A model generated the notes under the pieces. The model did not search any database. It had not been told where the DNA came from and saw nothing but the letters and a program-made list of their open reading frames with translations. 64,000 nt of DNA from Ailurus styani (taxonomy: Eukaryota > Chordata > Mammalia > Carnivora > Ailuridae): positions 4,014,147 through 4,078,146 of the forward strand of contig LNAC01000102.1 of NCBI GenBank assembly GCA_002007465.1, given 5' to 3'. Both the position numbers and the translations under genes were made by a program. Shown one piece after another: positions 1 through 10,800 of this stretch (within the stretch, counting starts at the first letter, position 1; every line of letters begins with the position of its first letter).

Positions 1-847
1 TCTCTCAATTTTTCTAAGTAGAGACAAAAAAAATCTCAATGCAATAAAAAAAAAAGCCAAATATTCTTTTTTTTTTTTTTTTTGGCTAAATGGGTAAATG
101 CTACTTCTTTACCCAAGCGAACAACTTTTTCCTTACATCTTCCCCAACTGACCAAACCAATGCCCAAATTCTATTACAGGTGCTTTCAAACACAATTTTA
201 CTGAGAGGACCCATGGTGTGTGTTCTTCACTGATGCAAGTAATAAACCCAAGTTGTCCAACTACAGGTGTATTCCTGGGAGTTTTTGGCTAGAAGGCATA
301 GGAAAACAGAAAAATGAAATATAAAATCCCTTAAGTCTAAACTGTATACGACTACTATCCTACACATCAATGCCTCTCTAGTCACTGTGGGAAAACACAA
401 AATATTTAACCACCTCCATTTACCTAGAAAATAGCTTAAAGTAGCATGGTTTTCAATTTGAGTACATGATATAAATTTAGCCATCTTTTCCTCTTTTGGT
501 TAAGAGCCAAAGTGTTTTCAAAGATTCAAAATCCATGTGACCTAGTCATCATTCTGTATAAAGAAGTCTGTTCTCTAGGATATTTGTTAAACCATAGTAC
601 CACTTTTTAAAAATGACATTATTCTACATTGATGAGTAAAACAAAATTAGAATGATCTCTTGCTAGTATTCATAAAATTCAACACCTACATGATTCACTA
701 AGAAACTGTAGTAATTTTCATAAAACAAGTAGCATATAGATATATACAACAAATTTCAGAAAGCTTAAAAATGAATGAATTCCTCAACTCATAAACACAT
801 TTTCTAAAAAGAGCCTTCACATTTACGGAAAGAAAATTATTACTCAC
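1..847. other. SENP6: SENP6 intron 3' of last visible exon (partial)
   Basis: This is intronic sequence running off the window towards the exon expected to start with the catalytic His. No SENP6 coding motif, SINE or recognisable LINE was seen. A 17-19 base T run at 65-83 is flanked by the short inverted arms agccaaa and tttggct. Confidence 0.7.
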
Positions 848-940
848 GCTTCATTAAGGGGTACAAAAATAAAATCCTTCTCAAAAATATCTACATGCCG
901 GGTCCATGTTTTTACTCTCCCATGTCGCTTTTGCTGTATT
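848..940 (-). CDS. SENP6: SENP6 exon: protease domain up to the catalytic His
   Basis: This 93-bp exon completes the Ser codon of the previous exon and reads [20 protein letters not shown] followed by [11 protein letters not shown]. This is the beta-strand block just before the catalytic His of C48 proteases. The acceptor is TCTTATAG and the donor is GTGAGTA. The exon ends two bases into the Ala codon that precedes the expected AHW motif, so the His (about residue 765 in human) lies in the next exon, outside the window. This is the most 3' coding exon visible. Confidence 0.96.
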
Positions 941-1841
941 CTATAAGACAAGAGATAAACTATCACTTTCTGTAATGTTTCTAGTGCTTCAGCTTATATG
1001 CAGCCATTTCTAAATTATGAAGACTAAGATGTTAACAAATAAAGGTGTGAAACTGTCCATCACTGAATCTGCCAGAAGGATTATTTAATTTCTGCTACTA
1101 CTTACTAGGTGAACCAGTGCTACTATTTTTATTACTGCATATTAACAACTATATTGAGAAATGTATCAGACCATGACCTATAATGACTGAGGAAAAAAGC
1201 ACAAAAAATGAGCATTATTATAAAAGATGAAATAAAATAGACTATGAACACTGATCAAACCAATTACTATCAACTCTAAGATGTAAAATTAGTAATCACT
1301 GAAACAGTATAAAATATTATTTCTATTATCCACAACAGCCATCAATTCAAGACAACTGACAGCCCTTAAGGCATTCTGTATACATCTTTTAACCAAGTAT
1401 TAGTGCAAATTAGGGCTGGATGCAATCACTATACAGAGAGGAATTATAAACAAACTGATTGAAGCCTAATATGTGGAATAGTATTTCCTTAACTTGTTGG
1501 AGCAGAATTACCCAAAGAACTTACTAAAAGTACAGATTCACAGGTTCCTCTCTTAAGTATTAGGAATGGAACATCTAGGGTAAAACAGAGCAATCTGCAC
1601 TTAATAAGCATCCAAGTAATTTTTTTTTGATTATCAGGAATATTTGGGGACTATTGATTTAAATATTGGACCAAAAACCTTTATGAATTCCAGGTATTCC
1701 TGAGGCTTTAAAGTATTATGAATTATATTAATTTTGCTGACAATAGAATTAAAAAATGTTGCTTCAATACAAGTACTTTCTTCATTAAAATAAACTTGAG
1801 TACTTACTATATCTGTTAAATATTTTCAGAGCTTGACTTAC
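941..1841 (-). other. SENP6: SENP6 intron (901 bp), no repeats recognised
   Basis: AT-rich intron between the two catalytic-domain exons. No SINE, LINE or coding block was recognised. Confidence 0.7.
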
Positions 1842-1964
1842 GATAGATTAGTTGTTTCATGAAGATTTCTTCTTTCTCTCTGATTAAGGCGTTTATAGAA
1901 AAAAGAACTGAATATATGAATTCGGTCAGCTTCTTCTTTCTTCAGTTTTTCAAGCACCAAATAT
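1842..1964 (-). CDS. SENP6: SENP6 exon: early protease domain
   Basis: This 123-bp exon completes a Lys codon and reads [20 protein letters not shown] then [20 protein letters not shown]. That is the helix and strand segment after the [12 protein letters not shown] motif of SENP6. The acceptor is TAAAACAG and the donor is GTAAGTC; the exon ends with two bases of a Ser codon. It seems to carry one residue more (NLHETTN) than the human protein as I remember it (NHETTN). Confidence 0.96.
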
Positions 1965-2588
1965 CTGTTTTATAAAAGATCCAAATATAACAAATTTAGC
2001 AGTTTATACTAAAAACAGTCAGTAATCAAATATCTATTTAGTCAAGATCAACTTTTCTTATAACTCAAAGACTTTATTAGCAAAATTTACTTCATATTCA
2101 AGGCAATGGTAACTACTTGATTATTTTCAACGAATGAAAAGTGATGCCTGAGAGTAAACCTATGATTTGCAAGAACTGATCCTGAAGACTCAAATTAAAA
2201 ATGAAGAAGAAATAACAATCACCAAAGAAATATACAGAATTAAAAGAGGATATTATGAAAAATTATGTCAACAAATTAGACAACTTAGAAGAAATGAATA
2301 ATTCCTTGAAATATATAACCCTCTAAAACTGAAGCAAGAAGGAAAAGAAAATTAGAACAGACTGATTACCAAGAATAAAACTGAATCAATAATCAAAAAA
2401 TTCCCAAAAAACAAACACCTAGGCCTGGGTGGATTCTTCTAATGGTGAATTCTTCTAAGACTTTAAAGAAAACTTAATAACTGTTCTACTCAAACTATTC
2501 CAAAAAATAGAAGAGAAAATAAAGCTTCGAAATTCATTCTACAAGGCCAGCATTACTCTGATACCAAAACCAGATAAAAACACTACCA

Positions 2589-2589
2589 G

Positions 2590-2622
<33 letters not shown>
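2589..2622 (+). repeat. (GA)n microsatellite inside L1
   Basis: About 17 GA units interrupt the L1 ORF2 sequence, just before the aactataggccagtatctc block. Confidence 0.9.
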
Positions 2623-2624
<2 letters not shown>

Positions 2625-2809
2625 TATAGGCCAGTATCTCTGATGTAATATAGATAGAAAAGTCCTCAAAATACCTGCAAACCAAATCCGACAATACATT
2701 TAAAAAAATCATTCATCATGATCAATTTGAATTTATTCCTGGGATGCAAAGGTAGTTTAATATTCACAAATCAATCAACATGATACATCACATTAACAAG
2801 GGAAAGGAT

Positions 2810-3013
2810 CAGGCGCCTGGGTGGCTCAGTGCGTTAAGCCTCTGCCTTCAGAAGGGTCATGATCTCAGGGTCCTGGGATCGAGTCCCACATCAGGCTCTC
2901 TGCTCAGCAGGGAGCCTGCTTCTCTCTCTCTCTCTGCCTGCCTTTCTACCTACTTGTGATCTCGCTTTCTCTGTCAAATAAATAAATAAAACCTTAAAAA
3001 AACAAACAAAAAA
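2810..3013 (+). mobile_element. CAN-SINE, flanked by a 10-bp target duplication
   Basis: Lys-tRNA-derived SINE with head cgcctgggtggctcag, a CT-rich middle and an A-rich tail. The target duplication gggaaaggat lies at 2800-2809 and 3014-3023. Inserted in L1 ORF2. Confidence 0.95.
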
Positions 3014-3393
3014 GGGAAAGGATAAAAACCAGATGATCATGTCAACAGATGCAGAAAAAGCACAGGATAAAGTACAATATCCATTCACGATAAAAACTCT
3101 CAACAAAGTAAGTTTCGAGGAAACATATCTCAACATAATAAAGGTCATATGTGAAAAACCCACAGTTAACATCCTATTCAATGATGAAAATAGAACTCTT
3201 CCTCTAAGATCAGGAACAGAACAAGGATGTTCACTCTCAAAACTTTTATTTAATACAGTACTAGAAATCCTATCCACAGCAATCAGATAAGAAAAAAGAA
3301 TTAAAAAGCAGCCACATTAGTAAGGAAGAAGTAAAACTTTCACTATTTGCAGATGACATACTATATACAGAAAACTAAAAACTCCACCAGAAA

Positions 3394-3580
3394 GGGGCAC
3401 CTCGGTGGTTCAGTTGGTTAAGTGTCCAACTCTTGATTTTGGCTCAAGTCATGATCTCAGAATCATGCGACTGAGCCCACATGGGGCTCTGTGCTGGGCG
3501 TGAAGACTGCCTAAGATCCTCTCCCTCCCTCTGCACCCCCTTTCTCCCTCCATCCCTAAAAAAGAAAAGAAAAAAAAAAA
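3394..3580 (+). mobile_element. Older CAN-SINE inside L1
   Basis: Diverged head (ggggcacctcggtggttcag), an old-type body with actcttgattttggctcaag, and an A-rich tail ending at 3580. Confidence 0.88.
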
Positions 3581-3910
3581 GACTCTTGCAAAAACCTACT
3601 AAAACTGATAAATGAATTCAGTAAAATCACAGGAATGAATTTAATCTATAGAAATCTGTTGATTATACATTAATAATGATATAGGATAGAGAAAAATTAA
3701 TAAAATACCTAGAAATATCTTTAACCAAAGGCATGAAAGATGCATACTCCGAAAGCTATATAACACTGATAAAAGAAACTGAAGATGATGCAAACAAATG
3801 GAAAGTATTCCATGTTCATGGACTGGGAGAACCAGTACTGTTAAAATATCTATTACTACCCAAAGCAATTTACAGATTTAATATAATACTAATCAAAATA
3901 CCAACATTTT

Positions 3911-4090
3911 TAAAAAAAGATTTTATTTATTTATTTATCTGAGAAACAGAAAGAGCATGAGAAGGGAGAAGATGAGAGGGAGAAACAGACTCCCCATGGA
4001 GCCTGATGTGGGACTCGACCCCAGGACTCCGGGATCATGACCTGAGTCAAAGGCAGTCACTTAACCAAATGAGCCACCCAGGTGCCCCCA
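3911..4090 (-). mobile_element. CAN-SINE inside L1, minus orientation
   Basis: A T-rich start, aaagattttatttatttatt, then gagccacccaggtgccccc at its head end. It is flanked by a near-identical target duplication around ccaacatttt / gcaacatttt. Confidence 0.9.
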
Positions 4091-4754
4091 AAATAGCAAC
4101 ATTTTTTACAGAACGAGAATATTACTAAAATTTGTATGGAACTACAAAAGACCCAGAATAGCAATCCTGAGAAAGAAGAACAAAGCTGGAGGTAACCCAA
4201 TCTCAAATTCAAGAAATACTACAAAGTGGAATTAATCAAAACAGTAAGGCACTGGCACAAAAATGAACACATATATCAATGGAACACGATAGAAAGCCCA
4301 GAAATAAACCCACATATAGGTGGTTACTTAATCTACAATAAAGGAAGCAAGAATATACAACAGGGAAAAGAGCCTTCTCAACAAATGATATTAGGAAAAC
4401 TGGGTGGACCACCTTCTTATACCACACACAAAAATAAACTCAAAATAGATTAAACATCTAAATGTGAGACCTGAAACCATAAAAATTCTAGAAGAAAACA
4501 TAAGCAGAAATTTCTCTGACATCAGTACAGAAACATTTTTCTAGATATGACTCTTCAAGCAAGGGAAACAAAAGAAAAATTAAACTATTGGGACTATACC
4601 AAAATAAAAAGGTCTTACACAGTGAAGAAAGCCATCAACAAAATAAGAAAGCAACCTACTAAATGGGAGAAGCTACCATATCTGCAAATGACACATCCAA
4701 TAAGGGGTTAATATCCAAAATATATAAGGAACTAATACAACTCAATATGAAAAA

Positions 4755-4931
4755 GAAAAAGAAAAAAAAACAAAAAAAAACCAACCAAATCAATTAATGG
4801 GCAGAAGACATGAATGGACATTTTCCCAAAGATATACAGATGNGAAAAAGAAAAAAAAACAAAAAAAACCCAACCAAATCAATTAATGGGCAGAAGACAT
4901 GAATGGACATTTTCCCAAAGATATACAGATG
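4755..4931 (+). repeat. 88-bp direct duplication around a single N
   Basis: Bases 4755-4842 and 4844-4931 are nearly identical L1 ORF2 sequence, separated by one N at 4843. An assembly join is more likely than a real tandem repeat. Confidence 0.9.
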
Positions 4932-5613
4932 GCCAACAGACACATGAGAAGATGTTCAACATCATTAGTCATTGGGAAAATGCAAATCAAAATCACAAAA
5001 AGATATCACTTAATACCTATCAGAATGATAAAATTAAAAAAACACAAGAAATAACAAGTATTGGTAAAAATGTGGAGGAAAAAGGAACCTTCATGCACTG
5101 TTGGTGAGAATGGAAGCTGGTGCAGACACTGTGGAAAAACAACAGGAGGTCCTCAAAAATTAAAAATAGAATACTCTATGATTCAATAATTCCACTACTG
5201 GGTATTTATCCAAAGAAAATGAAAACACCAGTTTGAAAAGACACATGCAACCCTATGTTTATCACAGCATTATCTACAATAGCAAACACATGGAAGCAAC
5301 CAGATGTTTATCCATAAGTGAATGGATAAAAATGTGTGTACATATGCACACTCAATGGATTACTCCTCAGACACCAAAAAGAATGAGATCTTGCCATTTG
5401 CAACAACATGGATGGACCTAGAGGGTATATGCTAAGTAAGTCAGAGAAAGACAAATATCATATGATTTCACTCATGCGTGGCATTTAAGAAACAAGACAA
5501 ACCATGAAAAAAAGAGACAACCCCTCTCCCTGACTGTTAAATATAGAGAACTGGTGGTTCCCAGAGAAGTGGGTGGGTGGGTAAATGAACTAGATAATAG
5601 GGATTAAGAGTAC

Positions 5614-5817
5614 ATTTTTTTTAAAGATTTTTATTTATTTACTTGACAGAGAGAGAGAGAGAGAGATCACAAGCAAGCAGAGAGGCAGGCAGAGAGAGAG
5701 GAGGAAGCAGGCTCTCTGCCAAGCAGAGAGCCCGATGTGGGCCTCAATCCCAGGACCCTGAGATCATGACCTGAGCTGAAGGCAGAGGCTTTAACCCACT
5801 GAGCCACCCAGGTGCCC
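5614..5817 (-). mobile_element. CAN-SINE in L1 3' UTR
   Basis: Minus-orientation SINE from the T-rich tail to gagccacccaggtgccc. The target duplication attaagagta lies at 5603-5612 and 5819-5828. Confidence 0.95.
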
Positions 5818-6004
5818 AATTAAGAGTAAATTTATCTTGATGAGCACTGAGTAATGTACAGAACTGCTGAACCATTATACCATTATACACCTGAAACTAA
5901 TATAACATTGTATGTTAAGAAAGTCACTGTGATTAAAAAAAAAAGTCACTGTGAAAAAAAGTTTGTTTCCTACTTGTAGAGTTAGAAATAGAAAAGAAAG
6001 TGTA

Positions 6005-6234
6005 GGGCACCTGGGTGGCTCAGTGGGTTGGAGCCGCTGCCTTCNTGGGTTAAAGCCGCTGCCTTCGGCTCAGGTCATGATCCCAGGGTCCTGGGATCGA
6101 GGCCCACATCGGGCTCTCTGCTCAGCAGGGAGCCTGCTTCCTCCTCTCTCCTCTCTCTCTGCCTGCCTCTCTGCCTACTTGTAATCTCTCTCTGTGTGTC
6201 AAATGAATAAATAAAATCTTAAAAAAAAAAAAAA
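6005..6234 (+). mobile_element. Young CAN-SINE containing an N and an internal duplication
   Basis: Head gggcacctgggtggctcag and tail aaataaaatctt plus an A run. The target duplication around agaaagtgtag lies on both sides. Bases 6024-6044 are repeated at 6046-6066 across an N at 6045, so the inner duplication is probably a false join. Confidence 0.93.
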
Positions 6235-6368
6235 GAAAGTGTAGTTCTGGTAGCAGTTGAATGAGTTATTTTAATATATTTAAGTTTAAGAAGAAAGTTT
6301 CTTTTTAATTAACTTCTAAGCATGTCATGAGACATATAAAGATAATATAAACATATTTATAAACAGGT

Positions 6369-6591
6369 GTTTTTTTAAAGATTTATTTTATTTTAGAGAG
6401 AGAGAAAGCACTAAAGTGCAAGTGGAGGTGGGGGGGGGGAGAAAGAGAGAGAGAGAGAGAGAGAGAATTCCTAAGCAGACTCTCTGCTGAGTGGGGAGTC
6501 TGATGTGGGGCTTGATCCCAGGATCCTGAGATCACAACCTGAGCAGAAATCAAGAGTTGGACACTCAACCAACTGAGCCATCCAGGACCCT
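6369..6591 (-). mobile_element. Older CAN-SINE with G-run and GA-run
   Basis: Minus-orientation SINE of the older subtype: atcaagagttggacactcaa then ccaactgagccatccagg. It includes a (G)9 tract and a (GA)n tract. Confidence 0.9.
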
Positions 6592-6899
6592 ATAAGCAGA
6601 TTTCTAAAAAACCATGGATTTTGTTAGGTTTCTTTTTTCATTTGGAATACTGATCTGCAGAAAAGCAGAAGTTCTAGATAATGTAACTTTAATGTAGTTT
6701 TAATTAAAGTGCTACTTTAAAATCAAGGGGCCTCCCAAAAATGTAAAGAATTTCAAGAGTATACACAAATACTATAAAATCTCTATCACAGTGTAAAAAG
6801 TAAAGATTTAAGTATGAAATATAAACACCTACAATGTAAACAAAACACAGGCATTCAACTTATTTTTCAGATCCAACTATATGCTTTCAAAACCAAAAA

Positions 6900-7370
6900 C
6901 TATTTTAAATATAAAAAAGAAAGTAAGTTAAACAGGATGAAAAATACATACCATGCAAACAAAAACCAATAGAAAGATGGAGTAACTATATTCATTTTGA
7001 ACAAAGTAGGCTTAAGAACAAGGACATTATCAAGGATATACAGGGACATAACAAAAGGCTGATTCTCCAAGAAACATAAACTTGTATGCACCTAAGAATA
7101 AATATCAAAAATACATAAGGCAAAAATGAATTTGAAAGGAAAAACAGAAAAATCTATTATTATACTTCGAGATCCAAGTATATATATACTTGGTATATTT
7201 AACCTTCTCAAGTATCCATAACCTTCTCAATAATTGATAGAACAAGTAGGCATAAAATCAGTAAGGACAAAGATGAACCAAAGAGCCAAACAACTTGACT
7301 CAACTGACATTCACAGAACACTTTATCCAACAACAGCAGTACTATTCTCCACACAAGACTACGTTTCGTT
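6900..7370 (+). mobile_element. Old L1 ORF2 fragment (endonuclease region)
   Basis: Diverged sense copy of the L1 ORF2 5' region. Recognisable pieces are agtaactatattcattt, gattctccaagaaacataa, cttgtatgcacctaagaata, aaaatcagtaaggac and atccaacaacagcag. It is heavily mutated. Confidence 0.7.
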
Positions 7371-7462
7371 TCTTAAGGTAGTATACATTAGAATTAAGAG
7401 ATAATTTTTTCCAAAAATTAGATAAAAATGTATAATATCAAATTTACAATCTTAACCATTTT

Positions 7463-7560
7463 TTAAGAAGATTTTATTTTTAAATAATATCCACACCCAA
7501 AGTGGGGCTCAAACCACAACCCCGAAGCCAAGACTCATGATTCACTCACTGGACCACTCC
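7463..7560 (-). mobile_element. Old short CAN-SINE relative (copy A)
   Basis: Short tRNA-type SINE in minus orientation, with cacccaaagtggggctcaaa and a decayed head. It is flanked by caatcttaaccatttttt on the left and caatcttaaacatttttt on the right. Confidence 0.75.
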
Positions 7561-7576
7561 CAATCTTAAACATTTT

Positions 7577-7689
7577 TTAAAAAAATATTTTATTTTAAAA
7601 TAATCTTTACACCCAATGTGGGTCTCAAACTCACAACCCCAAGATCAAGAGTTGCATGCTCCACCAGCTGAGCCAGTTAGGGGCCCCCA
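7577..7689 (-). mobile_element. Old short CAN-SINE relative (copy B)
   Basis: Second copy beside copy A: cacccaatgtgggtctcaaa, then gagttgcatgctccaccagc and tgagccagttaggggcccc. It is followed by a third copy of the cttaaccatttt flank. Confidence 0.8.
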
Positions 7690-8009
7690 GTCTTAACCAT
7701 TTTAAGTGTACAGTTCAATAATGTTAAGTATATTCACATGGTTGTGAAACAATTTCCAGAACTCCATCTTGCAAAACAGAAATCCTAAACTCATTAAACA
7801 ATTCCTCTTCCTCCCATCCTTCAGCTTTTGATAACCATCTTTTATTTTCTTTTTCTATGAATATGACAATTTCAGACACCTAATATAAGTGGAATCATAT
7901 AGTGCTTGTTTTTGTGACTGGCTTATTTCGCTTTCCACAATGTCTTCCAGATTCATTCATGCTGTAGTTTGTGACAGACTTCCCTCCTTTTTAAAACTGA
8001 GTGATATTC

Positions 8010-8445
8010 ATATGATCTCTCTGATATGAGGAACTTGAGGGGCAGGGTGGGGGGCTGTGGGGGGTAGGGAGGGAANNNNNNNNNNNNNNNNNNNNNNNNN
8101 NNNNNNNNNNNNNNNNNNNNNNNNNNNNNNNNNNNNNNNNNNNNNNNNNNNNNNNNNNNNNNNNNNNNNNNNNNGGGTTGTGGGGGGTAGGGAGGGAAAA
8201 ATAATGAAACAAGATGGGATGGGGAAGGAGACAAACCATAAGAGACTTCTAATCTCATAAAACAAACTGAGGGTTACTGGGGGGTGGGAGGGTAGGGATA
8301 GGGTGGATGGGTTATGGACATTGGGGAGGGTTTGTGCTTTGGTGAGGGCTGTGAAAGATGTAAGCCTGATGATTCACAGACCTGTACCCCTTGGGCAAAT
8401 AATAAAAATAAAATTAAAAAAAAAAACAAAAAAAAAACAAAAAAA
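8010..8445 (+). mobile_element. Young L1 3' UTR insertion with A-rich tail and assembly gap
   Basis: A severely 5'-truncated sense L1 consisting only of the carnivore L1 3' end: G-rich ggggtagggagggaa, then gagacaaaccataagagact, gggttatggacattgggg, gattcacagacctgtacccc and an A-rich tail. It is flanked by a 17-bp target duplication aaaactgagtgatattc at 7993-8009 and 8446-8462. Confidence 0.92.
8076..8174. other. Assembly gap, 99 N
   Basis: The gap lies inside the G-rich part of the L1 3' UTR. The 24 bases before it (8052-8075) are nearly the same as the 24 after it (8175-8198), so the true missing length is uncertain. Confidence 0.98.
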
Positions 8446-9045
8446 AAAACTGAGTGATATTCCACTGTATCTACAGACCACATTTTGTTTATCCATTCAT
8501 CCATCAATGGACATGTGAGCTGCTTCCACCTCTTGGCTACTACAAACAGGGGTGTGCAAGTATCTCTTTGAGACCATACTATCAATTCTTTCGGATAAAT
8601 ACCCAGAAGTAGGATTGCTGGATCACAGTGTAGTTCTATTTTTAATTTTTGAGGAGCCACTATACTGTTTCCCTTAGTGGCTGTACCATTTTACATTCCC
8701 ACCAGCAGTGCACAAAGAATCCAATTTACCTACATTCTCAGCAACAGTTATTTTCTTGCTTTCTTTTTTAGCAACACTTTTTTTTTGATAGTAGCTAACC
8801 AAATGGGGATGAGATAACTCTTTGTGGGTTTGACTTCTATTTCCCTGATGAATAGTATCGAAAATTCTTTCATACACTTGTTGGCCATACACAGGAGATA
8901 ACATTCTTTGTCTTAGCTATGAACAAATTTGAACTTTTTTTTTTTAACTCATTCTTGAATGTGTTTGTTAGGTCTCAGAGGTGTCTAACACCGGCAAAGT
9001 TAAGCATTTAAAATCTAGGGCAGTTTCTCTTGCTAGCAAATCTAC

Positions 9046-9239
9046 ATTTTTTTTTAAAGATTTTATTTATTTGATAGAGAGAGATACAGTGAGAGAGGGA
9101 ACGCAAGCAGAGGGAGTAGGAGAGGGAGAAGCAGGCTCTGCACTAAGCAGGGAGGCTGATGTGGGGCTTGATCCCAGGACCCTGGGATCATGACCTGAGC
9201 CAAAGACAGACGCTTCATGACTGAGCCACCCAGGCACTC
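9046..9239 (-). mobile_element. CAN-SINE, minus orientation
   Basis: Runs from a T run and aaagattttatttatttgat to gagccacccaggcactc. Moderately diverged. Confidence 0.92.
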
Positions 9240-9339
9240 TTACAATACATTTTATAATTTACTGAAACATATTCCATTACTATCACATCTTCAAGAGGAA
9301 AAATAATACCTCTGAAAATGGGATATAGTTAACATAAAT

Positions 9340-10800
9340 AGAATATTATCTCGATGTGAAGTTTATCCTGTTGGTTGATGATGTTGTTGACCTTGTCAAT
9401 TTTGTTTAGTTGTTCTATCAATTGTTGAGAGAGGAATTGAAGTCTCTAGCTGTATTTGTCTGTTTCTCTTTTTAGATCGGTTCATTTGTGTTTTACATAT
9501 TTGTAGCTCTGTTGTATGGTATGTACCCATTTAGGATTACTAAGTCTTCTTGGTGGATTCACTTATCATTGTATAGTGTCCCTCTCTAGCTGCAGTAACT
9601 GTTTTTGTTTTTAAGTTTATTTTTCTGGTAACAATACAGTTAACTCTTGCTTTACTATTTGCTTGGTATCTTTTATCGTTCTTTTATTTTTTATTTATTT
9701 ATTTTTTATCGTCCTTTTATTTTCAACTTATATATATTACTATCTATGAAATTATTTTTTTGTAGATGGGACATCTTTGGGCTATGGTGTTTAATTAGTC
9801 CATTACTCTGCCGATCTTGGTCTTCTAATGGACATAAATAGTGCATTTAAATTGAATGTAATTAGGGTTGCCTGGGTGGCTCAGTCAGTTGAGCATATGA
9901 CTCTTGATTTTGGCTCAGGTCATCATCTCAGTGTCATGAGATGGAGCTCCACCTTGGGCTCTGTGTTCAGCAGAGAATCCGCTTGAGATTCTCTTTTTCC
10001 CTCTCCCTCTCTCCCTGCCTCTCCCCACCTCAAATACATAAATAAATCTTAAAAATAAATAAATAAATAAATAAATAAAAAGAAAGAAAGAAAGAAAGAA
10101 AGAACAGATAGGATGTAGTTGGTGATATATTATATCTTCTAGGTCACTGATTCTTTTCTCTGTCCTCTCCATTTTTCTGTTGAGCCTATAGCTTTTATTT
10201 ATTATAGTTTTAGTTCTAAAATTTCCACTTCTTTCTTCTTTATATCTATTTTTTCATAAGTTTCACATATGTTCACAATTTTTCCCTGAAGAATTTTTAT
10301 AATGGATGCTTTAAAATCTGTCATAATTTCTGTTCTAATAATTCTAACACTGTTGCCATCTTGGTGTTGACTATTATGTCAACATATCATAATATGTCTA
10401 TTATTAATATTATGTTTTCTCATTCCCTTTGAGATCTCTCTGCTTGTTGGTGAATATTTTTTGATTGAAAGAGGGGCATTTTGAGTATTATGTTACAGGA
10501 CTCTAGATCTTATTTAATTCTCGTGCTTTAGAAGGCCTCCCTGGTACCACCTTCTAGTGGGTACAGTGGGCTCCACCTCATTACTGCCAGGTGGGGATGG
10601 AAGTTCAGGTTCTCTACTAGGCCACTATTATGATAAAGGGGCTCTGTGTTACGAGTAGGGATGGGAGTCTCCCAACTAGGCCTCCACTGATACTACTTCT
10701 GCTGGACAGAGAGAGAGAACAGAGTATCTCATTATCCCCCAGGGACCAGGGTAGAAGTCCAGGTCTACATTTGACCAGTATTAGCTCAGGGTCACTGTGA
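9340..10800 (-). mobile_element. Old antisense L1 remnants
   Basis: Diverged antisense L1. Recognisable pieces are ttgttgagagaggaattgaa, taggattactaagtcttctt, gcatttaaattgaatgtaat and, after the SINE at 9865, a minus-strand stretch reading EKRISDLED like L1 ORF1 coiled coil. L1-like 3' sequence follows (ctgccaggtggggatggaag). The subfamily and exact ends are uncertain. Confidence 0.6.
9865..10103 (+). mobile_element. Older CAN-SINE with (AAAT)n and (GAAA)n tail
   Basis: Head gggttgcctgggtggctcag, a CT-rich body, and a tail that has grown into aaataaat and gaaa tetranucleotide runs. Confidence 0.92.

Larger units (their letters stand above)
2150..5944 (+). mobile_element. L1 LINE, 5'-truncated, ORF2 reverse transcriptase to 3' end
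   Basis: Broken ORF2 reading on the plus strand. Typical L1 phrases are visible: a region encoding [16 protein letters not shown] sequence near 2548, the FADDI reverse-transcriptase active-site block near 3345, and the ORF2 C-terminal block near 4900-5420. A 3' UTR follows, with cctgaaactaatataacatt near 5890 and a short A tail. Many stops and frameshifts make it inactive. It is split by SINEs at 2810, 3394, 3911 and 5614, so it is older than all four. Confidence 0.88.
7420..8945 (-). mobile_element. Old L1 fragment, antisense, hosting three later insertions
   Basis: Antisense L1 3' sequence. Recognisable blocks are ttaagtgtacagttcaataa, catataagtggaatcata, gtgactggcttattt, tacccagaagtaggattgct and cattcccaccagcagtg. 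It is interrupted by two old SINEs (7463, 7577) and by a younger L1 3' end at 8010-8445. Confidence 0.85.

Noticed and set aside
1..840. Search for the exon with the catalytic His (AHWF motif)
   Set aside because: No matching text on the minus strand; the exon lies outside the window.
2810..3013. tRNA gene
   Set aside because: The tRNA-like heads here and elsewhere are SINE promoters with decayed boxes and A tails, not functional tRNAs.
3033..3290. 85-codon plus-strand frame
   Set aside because: It is L1 ORF2 reverse-transcriptase sequence in an inactive copy.
6028..6210. Recurrent GAWVAQWVKA-like open frames (also at 13259, 18205, 30347 and 45910)
   Set aside because: All are chance translations of the CAN-SINE head and body, identical between copies.
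8057..8260. Open frames spanning the N run
   Set aside because: They exist only because N codons are read as X; the flanks are L1 3' UTR.
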